DNA of 64,000 nt from Neptunomonas antarctica (GTDB lineage Bacteria > Pseudomonadota > Gammaproteobacteria > Pseudomonadales > Balneatricaceae), in the NCBI RefSeq assembly GCF_001305295.1, contig NZ_LJSI01000042.1, positions 124,001-188,000 of the forward strand, in the 5' to 3' direction. The position numbers and the translations under genes are program-made. The notes beneath the pieces were generated by a model that saw nothing but the letters and a program-made list of their open reading frames with translations, was not told the DNA's origin and made no database searches. Positions 26,522 to 35,400 of this stretch are shown here, piece by piece (position 1 is the first letter of the stretch; every line of letters begins with the position of its first letter).

Positions 26522-27084
26522 ACTGCTTACAAGCCACAATCTTCTCACTCACTGGGTTGATAGCATAGGGTTGCTACGCTGCCAGAGGTGCTTAGCTACT
26601 ACCGTATTGACGATTATTGGTTTTACCCGGTTCCACGGACAGTCAGTTAAGAGCTGTCTCTATTAGCTTGCGTTTTTTCCCTCTGGTTATAGAAAATCAA
26701 ACACATCATCCTTGGCTTGTGATTTCTCCTATTTGCTCATAACGCGCTAATAGAGCAGGGGAGAATACTAGGGTGACCGATGATAGGGCAAAGAAGCCCT
26801 CCACTTTCTTAATGTGAGGCTTTGTATTTCATGAAAATATTAAAAATTAATTAAATATCAGCTAATTATGATGAATTATCGATAATTAACATAACTAAAT
26901 ACTCATAGCTGCGAGATGAAATTCAATAGCAACTCATAAAAGCTGTAGGGCACTCAGCTGGAAACATTGCTAGTAACCGTAAACTACGCACTTAAAGTGT
27001 TCATATACTAATTCCGTATTAAAAATACATTTATAGCAGTACATAATACATATTATTAGATTTTTAATGCATTCTAGACTAGCC

Positions 27085-27140
27085 CGTTACATCTAACAGT
27101 GCTTTATCCACGAAAAACCATACTTCGAAGCTCTATGTAC
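27085..27140 (-). repeat. dif-flanking repeat, family A, copy L3 (reversed)
   Basis: On the minus strand begins GTACATAGAGCTTCGAAG and ends GATGTAACG. 56 nt, ungapped, 44 of 56 identical to copy R2 (27988-28043). About 470 bp left of the dif centre. Confidence 0.8.
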
Positions 27141-27278
27141 GAAAAAATCCGTACTAAGAACGCATAGTATATTTATTAGATTTACCTAGCGACACTGAAT
27201 GACGCCAAGAGAAATCCTTATGAGCCTATATCCAGTGTATCGAGTCGTGGAAAACTAGCCGCATAGACAAACGATGTC

Positions 27279-27334
27279 GCATTTCACACAGCAGCATTTA
27301 ATCTGGAAAAACTATTCTTCGTGGCTGTCCGTAA
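27279..27334 (-). repeat. dif-flanking repeat, family A, copy L2 (partial, reversed)
   Basis: The minus strand reads TTACGGACAGCCACGAAGAA then TAGTTTTTCCAGAT; 24 of the first 34 bases match R2, and the second half has diverged. The weakest copy. About 280 bp left of dif. Confidence 0.55.
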
Positions 27335-27356
27335 GGAATGACTGGTATGGAATTAA

Positions 27357-27419
27357 CGCTTCAGATCTTATAGAACGGTAGAATACCCACAAAAAACAAT
27401 TCTTAGCGGTTCTCCGCAC
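27357..27419 (-). repeat. dif-flanking repeat, family B, copy L1 (reversed)
   Basis: Minus strand GTGCGGAGAACCGCTAAG ... TCTACCGTTCTATAAGATC. 63 nt, ungapped, 50 of 63 identical to copy R1 (27683-27745) in inverted orientation. Nearest copy to the left of dif. Confidence 0.85.
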
Positions 27420-27570
27420 GAGTAGGCTTTTTCACCTGGAATGAGGCGCACGCTAATGATGCTGGGAGATTGGATACACAATAATGTGAGTTTCACATCG
27501 GTGGAAAGAATTGCAGGTGAAATCAAAACCTACACAAACGGGTTATCAGATATTAACAACATAACATTCA

Positions 27571-27598
27571 ATTTAACATAATATACATTATGCGTATT
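27571..27598 (-). promoter_or_regulatory. dif: dif, XerCD chromosome-dimer resolution site
   Basis: On the minus strand: XerC-side arm AATACGCATAA, 6-bp centre TGTATA, then XerD-side arm TTATGTTAAAT, 28 bp in all. From memory, E. coli dif has GGTGCGCATAA and Pseudomonas aeruginosa GATTCGCATAA for the left arm, with the same centre and the same right arm. XerCD recombination here, activated by FtsK, resolves chromosome dimers at division, so this locates the replication terminus. The polarity of flanking repeats and of genes switches here. Confidence 0.95.
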
Positions 27599-27682
27599 TG
27601 TTATATATGAAAAATAGGCTGTAAAATTGCCGTTTCAACAACGGTAAGTGCCTACTTCAAAGTGCTCTTGAATATGGGTTTT

Positions 27683-27745
27683 GTACGGAGAGTCGCCAAG
27701 AATTAAGTTTTGCGGGTAATCTACCGTTCTATGAAATCTGACGTG
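27683..27745 (+). repeat. dif-flanking repeat, family B, copy R1 (forward)
   Basis: GTACGGAGAGTCGCCAAG ... TCTACCGTTCTATGAAATC. Inverted partner of copy L1 across dif. It shares GTACGGAGAG, AAGAAT, GCGG and TACCG with family A. Confidence 0.85.
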
Positions 27746-27987
27746 AACATAAACTAGGCTTTACGCGGTTTAGAAACGCTCTGTTCAGGATGCTTACTAA
27801 ATCCACGCAGGTATTTTGAAAGCCAGGAAACCCGCCACCATTTCTCACGGTTATCTTTGCTGAGGTTCTGTGTCCCATGGTTTTTGTCTTTACATAGGCT
27901 CAATATATATTCATCTCCGGGTATCTATGATTCAGCGTCGTCACGCAGATCGATAAAACATACCGAACGTTTCTTTTTGCGTGCTTG

Positions 27988-28043
27988 GTACGGAGAGTTT
28001 CGAAGAATACTTTTTCGCGGATAAAGTACCGCCAGGTGTAACG
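27988..28043 (+). repeat. dif-flanking repeat, family A, copy R2 (forward)
   Basis: GTACGGAGAGTTTCGAAG ... ATAAAGTACCG ... GTAACG, 56 nt, 49 of 56 identical to copy R3. Internally TACTTT and AAAGTA form an inverted repeat around 9 bases. Confidence 0.9.
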
Positions 28044-28321
28044 TCCATGCTATGTCATCTGGCTTGTTAGCCATTACGTATTGTGAATTCCACAGCAAGC
28101 ATAAACGGTTTTGCCAACGTTTGGAGAAGCTCCAAGCAGCATCCTGGCTGAGCTGTAGCTAATATATCACTGCATGAAAATTGATAATCATTGCTTGTAC
28201 AGTGATGGAGTTGTAAATATGGCGCTGATTTTTATTTTGGTATGTGGTTTTAGTATTGTTGTAAACGGAGTGTTTGAGCATTGCGGTCAGTGATCATGAG
28301 TACGCTTAAATATGATGGGTT

Positions 28322-28343
28322 GCCGATAATGCTATTTATCGGC
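28322..28343. repeat. Palindrome with dif-like core geometry
   Basis: GCCGATAA, 6-base centre TGCTAT, then TTATCGGC: perfect 8-bp arms. The core CCGATAA-N6-TTATCGG recurs at 30506-30527. The inner ATAA-N6-TTAT equals that of dif. Confidence 0.7.
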
Positions 28344-28391
28344 ATAGCTATAATAGTCCTGAACGCTGGTGAAAATATTCAGATTATTTTC

Positions 28392-28447
28392 GTAAGGAGA
28401 GCTTCGAAGAATACTTTTTCACGGATAAAGTACCGCTACATATAACG
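28392..28447 (+). repeat. dif-flanking repeat, family A, copy R3 (forward)
   Basis: GTAAGGAGAGCTTCGAAG ... ATAAAGTACCG ... ATAACG, 56 nt, ungapped match to R2 at 49 of 56 positions. About 835 bp right of the dif centre. Confidence 0.9.
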
Positions 28448-28951
28448 CACATACATGGATTATTGGTTTGTTCTTTAATAAAGCCACGCATTTAATCTGT
28501 TACAAAGTAATTGATATGTATTTTGTATCGCATTAAATGTACTTTTAATACATTACAGGGCTTGTATACGGTCTGATGTTATCTACTAGGATGGCTATTA
28601 TTTAAGGTGTGTGTTTTATGGTTACTGCTAATGGCGCTACCTGAGTGACTAACAGCTATTTGAAGTTGTCTGTTGAAGTTTATTTTATGTCTTTTGGTTA
28701 TGTGCTTATGTTGGTTGTTAATAAATAGCTATAACTTATTGATAATAATATAATTTACTATTATTAGCTGTCAAAAAACCATTAACCCTTATTTTAACAA
28801 CCTGGCCACTTTTCTGATCGTCCTGCCCTGCTCTATTCGCCCGTTGCGGGCCCGGAATAAGATCAAGCGGCCGCTTTGAATGGGCAATCTAATATATGGC
28901 AATTTACAGGGAAGCATCTAAAATAAAATTTTCTAATCAAGGAGCGATTAA

Positions 28952-29119
28952 ATGGGAATTCAAGACAGAGAGTGGTATCGCGAGGCACAAAAAGGAAAGC
29001 AACGCAGAGGCCAGTGGAACGGCAATAACCAGAACAGTCCGCTCAACAAGACCACCCTTCTATATCTTTCGTTAAGCATCACTGATGCGAAACGTATGGC
29101 CGGTTTTAATGCCGGCTAA
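28952..29119 (+). CDS. Small 'MGIQDREWYREAQ' conserved protein
   Basis: 55 residues: MGIQDREWYREAQKGKQRR, then GQWNGNNQNSPLNKTT, then a mildly hydrophobic tail. GGAG lies 7 bases before the ATG. The MGIQDRxWYxE start is one I associate with short conserved gammaproteobacterial proteins of unknown function, which supports it as a real gene despite its size. The 3' end contains a GCCGG/CCGGC hairpin around the stop. It is convergent with the integrase gene, whose end is 22 bases away. No function can be assigned. Confidence 0.65.
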   Translation: MGIQDREWYREAQKGKQRRGQWNGNNQNSPLNKTTLLYLSLSITDAKRMAGFNAG

Positions 29120-29141
29120 TCGGACTCACTCCTGATAAGAA

Positions 29142-30449
29142 TTATTCCTTATAAGATTCCGCTAAATGATCGATTGGTTTTGTTGCAGCGGATTCGTGTC
29201 GCTCAACTCGCGTGGTATGTAAATACTGTGAAGTGGTATCGATACTGTCATGCCCTGCATCTGCTTGTACATGCGATAACGGACGACCATTAATGTTGAT
29301 GTCATGTGAGATTCCCGTATGACGCATACTGTGTGGTGTCATTTGTCTCATTTCAATGGCGTCATGATCAAAGCCTTCGTTATGAGCAGCATCAGCCGCC
29401 AGGCTAAATACGGAATTGATTTGTTCGCGTAACTGTCTAATTCCTAAGTTAGCATTTAATAAACCTACTTCGCGGCCACGACCTGCAGCGCGATGTCGTA
29501 CAAACAGAGGCGTAGTTTCATTGGGTGCCGGCAATGAACTTAATCCCAAAAAGAGCCTGTATCGCTTTAATGCTTTGAGTAAATCATTTGATACGGCGAC
29601 GGTTCTTTTTTTACCTCCTTTACTGCGAGGAATGTTAAATCCCCAGACGGCGGTTTTTGAATCTCTACGGAATTGACCCATGACCGGTGAAAACCCCGGA
29701 CGTGCCGCCGCTTCGGAAATACGTAAGTAACAGCTATACATTAAACCCATCAGAAATAAGGTTCGTTCATGCGTTTCAGGATCTGATTGCGCAAGTTTTG
29801 TACTCGTTGAGATAACATAAGACCACTGTAATGGGGTAAACGAGCGAACTTCTTCATCGTCCTCATGCATCACTATATTTTGCGAAATCGATTTGAAACG
29901 TCCATTTTTCATTAGCATCATCGCTGGATTGCGTTCGGTATATTCCTCGTTGATCAGGTAGCTGAAAAAGGCCGATAAAATAGCTAACTTGGTTTTCAGT
30001 GCTTTATCTGTGATTTTATAGGGCTGCTCGATGCCTTCCTTTTTTTTGCCGAGAAATGGTCGCCAATCAGGGTTTGGAACCCGTTCATCTATGTCTTTAT
30101 TGACCACGAACTGCGCTACATTACGATAGGCAATCAAATGCATCGGTGGCTTCATGCAGTAATCGATATAACGCAGTAATACTCGCCGCGTGATATCAGA
30201 GACTGAGACTCCTTCTTCAATAAAGGTCCAATACAGAAACGTGGTTAGCTCGCTACGGTAGGTTTTGTAATTATTTTCGCTAAGTCGATGTTCAAGTAAC
30301 CAGTCCACGGCGTGCTCATAAATCAGTGCAGCGTCACTGACCTGATTCATTGTGACATTGGCAATGTGTTGATTAATGGTAGGATTTCCATCTTCAATAT
30401 GAATGACGGCATCAAATAAAGGTAACGCAGGCGGTAGACTTAGCATCAT
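29142..30449 (-). CDS. Tyrosine recombinase (phage-integrase family)
   Basis: 435 residues. N-terminal SAM-like core-binding domain (about 40-190) and a C-terminal catalytic domain with every active-site residue visible: Arg in YLRISEAA (about 245), Lys in PRSKGGKKR (about 278), HxxR in TPHSMRHTGIS (about 380), His in AGHDSIDTTS and the nucleophile Tyr in QYLHTTR (about 410). It is longer than XerC/XerD (about 300) and lacks the extra domain of integron IntI, so it is a distinct element-type recombinase. There is no excisionase or tRNA attachment site. It lies 1.5 kb from dif, between two palindromes with dif-like spacing, and downstream of a truncated Rho paralogue. Confidence 0.93.
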   Translation of the reverse strand: MMLSLPPALPLFDAVIHIEDGNPTINQHIANVTMNQVSDAALIYEHAVDWLLEHRLSENNYKTYRSELTTFLYWTFIEEGVSVSDITRRVLLRYIDYCMKPPMHLIAYRNVAQFVVNKDIDERVPNPDWRPFLGKKKEGIEQPYKITDKALKTKLAILSAFFSYLINEEYTERNPAMMLMKNGRFKSISQNIVMHEDDEEVRSFTPLQWSYVISTSTKLAQSDPETHERTLFLMGLMYSCYLRISEAAARPGFSPVMGQFRRDSKTAVWGFNIPRSKGGKKRTVAVSNDLLKALKRYRLFLGLSSLPAPNETTPLFVRHRAAGRGREVGLLNANLGIRQLREQINSVFSLAADAAHNEGFDHDAIEMRQMTPHSMRHTGISHDININGRPLSHVQADAGHDSIDTTSQYLHTTRVERHESAATKPIDHLAESYKE

Positions 30450-30501
30450 TTTTACACTAAATTAATTTACGTTAGTATAGCAAAAACAATATGTTATAAG
30501 C

Positions 30502-30531
30502 CAATACCGATAAACAACATTATCGGTATTG
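30502..30531. repeat. 12-bp-arm palindrome between rho-like and integrase genes
   Basis: CAATACCGATAA, centre ACAACA, then TTATCGGTATTG. It shares CCGATAA-N6-TTATCGG with 28322-28343. It could terminate the rho-like mRNA, but only a scattered T-rich run follows on the minus strand, or it could be a recombinase or regulator site. Confidence 0.7.
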
Positions 30532-30557
30532 ATGGGTAGTATTTCAGTGCTTAAGCG

Positions 30558-31514
30558 TTAGGTTGGTGAAAAAGCCTTCAACAGCTCGGCATTGGTTGGG
30601 TATTCTTTTAATAGATCAACCAGTTTTTGGGTACCCTCTATCGGCTTAAGATCAGTAAGTGACCTTCGCAACGCTATTATCTTTTCGATATCTTTAGCAT
30701 CAAGAAGTAGCTCTTCACGGCGCGTGCTACTTTTAGCAATATCCAACGCAGGAAAAATCCGATGACTGGCGACCTCTCGGGATAAAACGATCTCCATATT
30801 ACCGGTGCCTTTAAACTCCTCAAATATCACCTGATCCATCCGACTTCCGGTATCCACAAGTATGGTCGCCAGAATCGTAAGCGACCCACCGTTCTCTATA
30901 TTTCTGGCAGCACCAAATAGTTTTCGTGGTATTTCCAAGCCTCTGGCGTCAATCCCACCCGACATGGTTCTACCGCTACTTTTTCGCTCTGCATTATGTA
31001 CTCGTGAGAGCCTTGTGAGAGAATCGATAACAATCATCACATCATGACCTTCCCCTGCTTCCTTGCGGGCAGTTTCAAGCAGTTTATCGGCTACACGTAC
31101 GTGCTGAGCATAGCTTTCATCCGAGGATGAGGCATGTACTTCTGCCGACACGCTACGCTTAAAATCAGTTACTTCTTCTGGTCGTTCATCAATGAGTAGC
31201 GCATAAAGCTTTATCTCGGGATAAGCTTTACCCACCGCCTGACAAATATATTTTAACAAGGTCGTTTTGCCCGAGCCCGGTGGAGCAACAATCAAACCTC
31301 TCTGCCCCCTGCCTATTGGTGTGATCAAATCCATCGCTCGCATGGAAATTTGTTCAGATCCGGATTCCAAACGAATGCACGGAGCAGGGTGGATGGCTAC
31401 GCCATTTAAAAAACGCTTTTGCGGGTCATCAGGAAACATATTTTCAACTTCCTCACCTGCAGGTTTAGCGTCTTTATCTTTTTTTACTTTCAAACTTAAT
31501 ATTTTTCTCGTCAT
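30558..31514 (-). CDS. Short Rho-family ATPase lacking the N-terminal RNA-binding domain
   Basis: 318 residues versus about 420 for Rho. It aligns only with the ATPase half: GRGQRGLIVAPPGSGKTTLL (Walker A), LLIDERPEEVTDF, VMIVIDSLTRLSR (Walker B), the Q-loop region GRTMSGGIDARGL, KLFGAARNIENGGSLT, GTGNMEIVLSR, and the R-loop SSTRREELLL. About 100 residues containing the cold-shock (primary RNA-binding) domain are absent and replaced by a lysine-rich start. P-loop GSGKT differs from Rho's KAGKT. It may be a specialised terminator, hexamer modulator or translocase (inference). This is not the main rho gene, which normally follows trxA. The integrase gene lies 108 bases downstream. Confidence 0.88.
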   Translation of the reverse strand: MTRKILSLKVKKDKDAKPAGEEVENMFPDDPQKRFLNGVAIHPAPCIRLESGSEQISMRAMDLITPIGRGQRGLIVAPPGSGKTTLLKYICQAVGKAYPEIKLYALLIDERPEEVTDFKRSVSAEVHASSSDESYAQHVRVADKLLETARKEAGEGHDVMIVIDSLTRLSRVHNAERKSSGRTMSGGIDARGLEIPRKLFGAARNIENGGSLTILATILVDTGSRMDQVIFEEFKGTGNMEIVLSREVASHRIFPALDIAKSSTRREELLLDAKDIEKIIALRRSLTDLKPIEGTQKLVDLLKEYPTNAELLKAFSPT

Positions 31515-31554
31515 AATATCGATTTATAGCCTTGGACAATTAAGTGTAGGGGGC

Positions 31555-32352
31555 TTATTCAGGCCCACACAGGTATTTGCATACCAGATTTTCTAAAGCA
31601 CCCTCTTGTTCTAAGCGCGCTATGCTTGCGCTCATAGGTACCAGGAGTTCTTTTTTACGAATATGAAGCCGAAATGATACGGGATTGCTGGCATAGGGTA
31701 ATGATGTTTCATAATTGAGATTTTGTTCGCGTTGATAATGCAGAGCGACGGCTTCTTTCATTAATCCGATGTTGTTCCAGCCCCGATGGACGCGCTGTGC
31801 AATTTGCCATTCATTGGTAAAGTCTTCTCTTGTTAGATTATCAGGTACGGTGGTTCCGCGCACTGTCGCAACACGCTGACCGGCCAGGTCTTTAAGAATG
31901 AAAACAGGAAAAGACAATTCGGGTCGATAGATAATAACTTCATTTACGACACTGAAGGGACGACTAAACAACGAGACTTTCTTTAGCTCAGGTTTGTCGT
32001 TAACGTTATCAGACACACCCATTTCAATATCTATCTTACCTGTTTCGAAATGTCGTCGTAATCGCGCCTGTGACAACGGTAAAAATTCTAATGTCAGATT
32101 AAGATCAGTCGCTACGAGTCGCAATGTGTCTGGGTAAATGCCCCGGTACTGCCCTGCTTCATCTTGCCAAAAAAATGGAATCTGACCTGGAATGGGAATA
32201 CCTACACGCAGAACATCTGCGAAACACGGACCACTCATACTGATGACAGCTAACATGATAATTGATAAGAAGACCCAACGCAGACCGGACAATAAACGCT
32301 TAGATACAGATTTTGAACAGCGATATTGATTGGTGATGGCACATAAGGACAT
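31555..32352 (-). CDS. Periplasmic solute-binding protein, family 3 (amino-acid type)
   Basis: 265 residues. N-terminal signal peptide with hydrophobic core around 27-40 (VFLSIIMLAVISMSG) and a likely cleavage after CFA at 46. The mature part follows the PBPb fold: VLRVGIPIPGQIPFFWQDEAG, YRGIYPDTLRLVATDLNL, the binding-domain motif TGKIDIEMGVSD, and the second lobe LAGQRVATVRGTTV. No permease or ATPase gene is adjacent, so it may be an orphan binding protein or sensory partner. It is divergent from the AraC-type regulator (85 bases between starts), raising the possibility that the two are functionally linked; this is inference from position. Confidence 0.8.
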   Translation of the reverse strand: MSLCAITNQYRCSKSVSKRLLSGLRWVFLSIIMLAVISMSGPCFADVLRVGIPIPGQIPFFWQDEAGQYRGIYPDTLRLVATDLNLTLEFLPLSQARLRRHFETGKIDIEMGVSDNVNDKPELKKVSLFSRPFSVVNEVIIYRPELSFPVFILKDLAGQRVATVRGTTVPDNLTREDFTNEWQIAQRVHRGWNNIGLMKEAVALHYQREQNLNYETSLPYASNPVSFRLHIRKKELLVPMSASIARLEQEGALENLVCKYLCGPE

Positions 32353-32437
32353 ATTTTTTAAAACTCTATGTTAATCTTATGACCATACCACCCATAACGA
32401 CCCAAACAAACACTCTTTTTATGTCAGTATTGCCTAT

Positions 32438-35400
32438 ATGTCGGTTATAACCGCGTCTGCGAAATTATTAGAGCCTGTCTTGCAGCTGGCCCAGCACTAT
32501 CGTTTGGAGCCCTCACAGATATTCAATAGCGCCGCCCTTTCGCACGCTGATTTCACCAAACCAGGCGCGCGTTTTCCAGCGACACATTTTAACGATGTTC
32601 TGCATACCTTAGCTGAGGCGGCTGATAATCCTCGTATTGCATTAAACCTTGGCGAAGCCACACAACCGCGGATCTTGGGTTCTATCGGTTTTATGATGTC
32701 TACAGCGCCAACGTTGGGTAAAGCCTACCAGACGCTGATTGATTATTTGCCTCTTCTTTTTGAAGGAGCTGTTCTACAAATGGAACAGACGGTTGAGGGC
32801 ACCTTACTTACATTAGAACTTAATGAACCAAATTTGCAGCCTATCGAGTACTTCCTGGCCTGTCTGGTCAACTGGCCACGATGGCTGACAGGGCAACAGA
32901 TCCCCGCCAGTGTTGTGTATTTGTCTTTTCCTGAGCCCGAAAACATACAGACTTATCAGCGATTCTTTGCCGCTGAAGTTCAATTTGATGCGCCACGCAA
33001 TCAATTACTACTGGCCAGTGACTATCTCACACTAAGTTGTATCGACGCGAATCCTGAAATGCACCAGTTGCATCGAGAGTTTGCTGATTCATTATTAAGT
33101 AAATCTAATCAACAAAGCGCCCTGGTGGCTCAAACACGCAATCTTATTCGACGTCAGCTGAGCGAAGGCGGAGGTACAGTGCGGCGTGAACAGATTGCCG
33201 ATACGCTAGGGCTTAGCTTACGTACTCTTCAGCGAAAACTGGGCGTATTGGGTACCAATTTTCAAGATGTGTACGATCATACCCGTCGTGAAGTAGGCTT
33301 ACAGCTTATCCAGAGGGGCCAATTAAGTTTTGGAGAAATTGCTTTTCAGCTGGGATTTTCTAATCAATCCGCTTTTCAAAAAGCATTCAAACGCTGGATG
33401 GGTGTTGCCCCTAGCGCGTATCGACAGCAGATTAAACCTGTTGTTTTTTCTGATCCGGTTACGCTTCCCGACCTCAAACAACCCAGCAATGCATGGCTTG
33501 CAGGCGACAACGCGACACAACTCATCGAACAAAAAATAGGCTCGCTTAACAGTTTTAGTCTTGAATTGCTGGAATGCGCGGCACTTCTATGTTCTAAAAC
33601 AAGTTCTGACATAAGTTCTAACAAAAGCACGCACGTAAGCAGTGAATCGGGTCATCAGTTTGATCTGACTGAATTGAGTCTTGTAACAGACAATCCCGTC
33701 GCGCGGGTTGCTATTCATCTTTGGTCAGCGGAGGAATCTGGGCTGATTGCTACCGCCATTAAAAAATCAAGCGTAACTGTTACTGCAATAAACCACGATA
33801 TTAAAGATGATCAAGCTGGTTATTTCTTTACAGATACGGCGGTTCTCAATGCGCTTAATCAGCGGATGAGTGATGCTGAAAAAACGCAGCGGCATACGTT
33901 GATTGGCCTTGCGATGTTAAGAACTTTACCATTAAAAACCTTACCGCTAAAAACATTAGCCCATCCGCTTTCGGTTTCTAAGGCACCTCTTGTTCAGACA
34001 ACTATTGCTCAGCCAACGCTTATTCACACAATACTTACTCAGCCAACGCTCGCTGAAATCACACCTGCCCTTTTCCATCTTAATCTTGCGCTATCACTAG
34101 CGGATGCAGAGGAGGCGTCATCGCTTCTTGCCTCTATCAATCTGAGCATCCACTCTTACCTTAAAACTAACTTACACCTATTAAATATGATGGCTGCCGA
34201 TCAAGCTGAACAGCAGCATGACTACCAAAGCGCAGATGTTTTTCTGACCGAAGCCGGACGACACTTGAATGATTCAGAGTTGTCCCTGAAAACTGATTTA
34301 TTGTTGCATCGGGTACGTGTTCTGTTATTCGAGGGGGATATCGAAACAGCCGATCAGTGTTTGCAACAACTAGTAACATTCGATATGAGCATTCAGGATG
34401 CTATTAATACCGCGTTGATGAAGGCGCGTGTTTACCAGCAGCGAGGGATGTATGCACAATCATTAGACTGCCTGCTTGATAGTTGGGCGACGCTTGATCA
34501 GCCACTACCTGATGATGAGACAAAACAACTATCACAATTGCTTGTGCAGTTAACGGATATCAGCAAAGACTTTACCGCCATATCATTAGTCAATATGGCA
34601 GAGATGACGGATTCAGAGCATTTACTAAGATTGCGGCTACTGGAGCAAATAAGCCTGATAGCACGACAGCAGAGCCAACCTCTGTTAGCCGCATGCGCCA
34701 TTGGACGAATGACAGAATTGAGTTTGCAGAATGGCCTTAGTCCTCTAACCGCCTTCGCTTTTGTAAGCTATGCATGGGTGTCCTCTTGGTTTTCTGCCGA
34801 CTATGCGCTGGCGCGAACGTTCTCTGCTCAGGGAATGCAGTTAGCTTGTCAGCTTGACGGGATAACGCATACTGATAACCTGTCTGCTAAAACGCCGCAA
34901 GGCGATAGTGCTATAAGTGCAACGCTATTACAAAGTAGCCAGGTGCAGCATTGGTTTGCGCCGCTTGATAGTGCCGTTAAACAATTAGTGCAGGTCGATA
35001 AGTTAGCGACGGAGCATAGCCAGTGGCTTATTCAGAGTGAGTGTCGACTCCTTAAGCACCAGTTGTTATTTTTATCGCCAACCCCCTTAGGCGAACAATT
35101 ATTGCTGTGCCGAGAAGATCACCAGCAGATGCTTGAGCAGACACCGTTTCACGCTGAACGTTTACAGGACTCAACATTAATATTACTTGAGCAATTGCGT
35201 GGCGAGCATTTATTCCCTACCCAGGTGAATTATTCCAACGGTTGGCAAGCCGTCAGTACGATTATTGGTGCGCTCTTGTTAGATCAGCAGCCTATCTGGC
35301 CTGAGCTGTATTTGTGGGAAGCATTATTGGAGAATGAATTAGCCGGTTATTTTTGTGTCAGTGAAGCGCTGTTTTGTACGGCTATGATGCGCTTGATTCA

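Larger units (their letters stand above)
26522..28951. other. 2.4-kb non-coding terminus region centred on dif
   Basis: No convincing gene in six frames; the longest open stretches are 24-49 codons. Contents: the dif site (27571-27598), six copies of a 56-63 bp repeat family (three reversed on the left, three forward on the right), a terminator-like GGGC/GCCC hairpin (about 26786-26799), a 22-bp palindrome (28322-28343) and an AAGCGGCCGCTT palindrome (28865-28876). The sequence is A+T rich, especially at 26820-26900 and 28680-28800. Confidence 0.8.

Noticed and set aside
27441-27581. 46-codon ORF (MRRTLMMLGDWIHNNVS...)
   Set aside because: Its 3' end lies inside dif, it has no clear ribosome site, and it falls between repeats L1 and R1; probably chance.
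28219-28445. Two small hydrophobic ORFs (24 and 49 codons)
   Set aside because: The second ends inside repeat R3 and both lack good ribosome sites. A small-membrane-peptide reading is possible but not supported.
27085-28447. CRISPR-like array from the repeated 56-63 bp elements
   Set aside because: Repeats are too long and diverged, spacing is irregular (about 20 to 350 bp), orientation is mixed, and there is no cas gene.
28865-28876. AAGCGGCCGCTT palindrome as a regulatory site
   Set aside because: A 12-bp palindrome without a repeat partner or promoter context; too little evidence.
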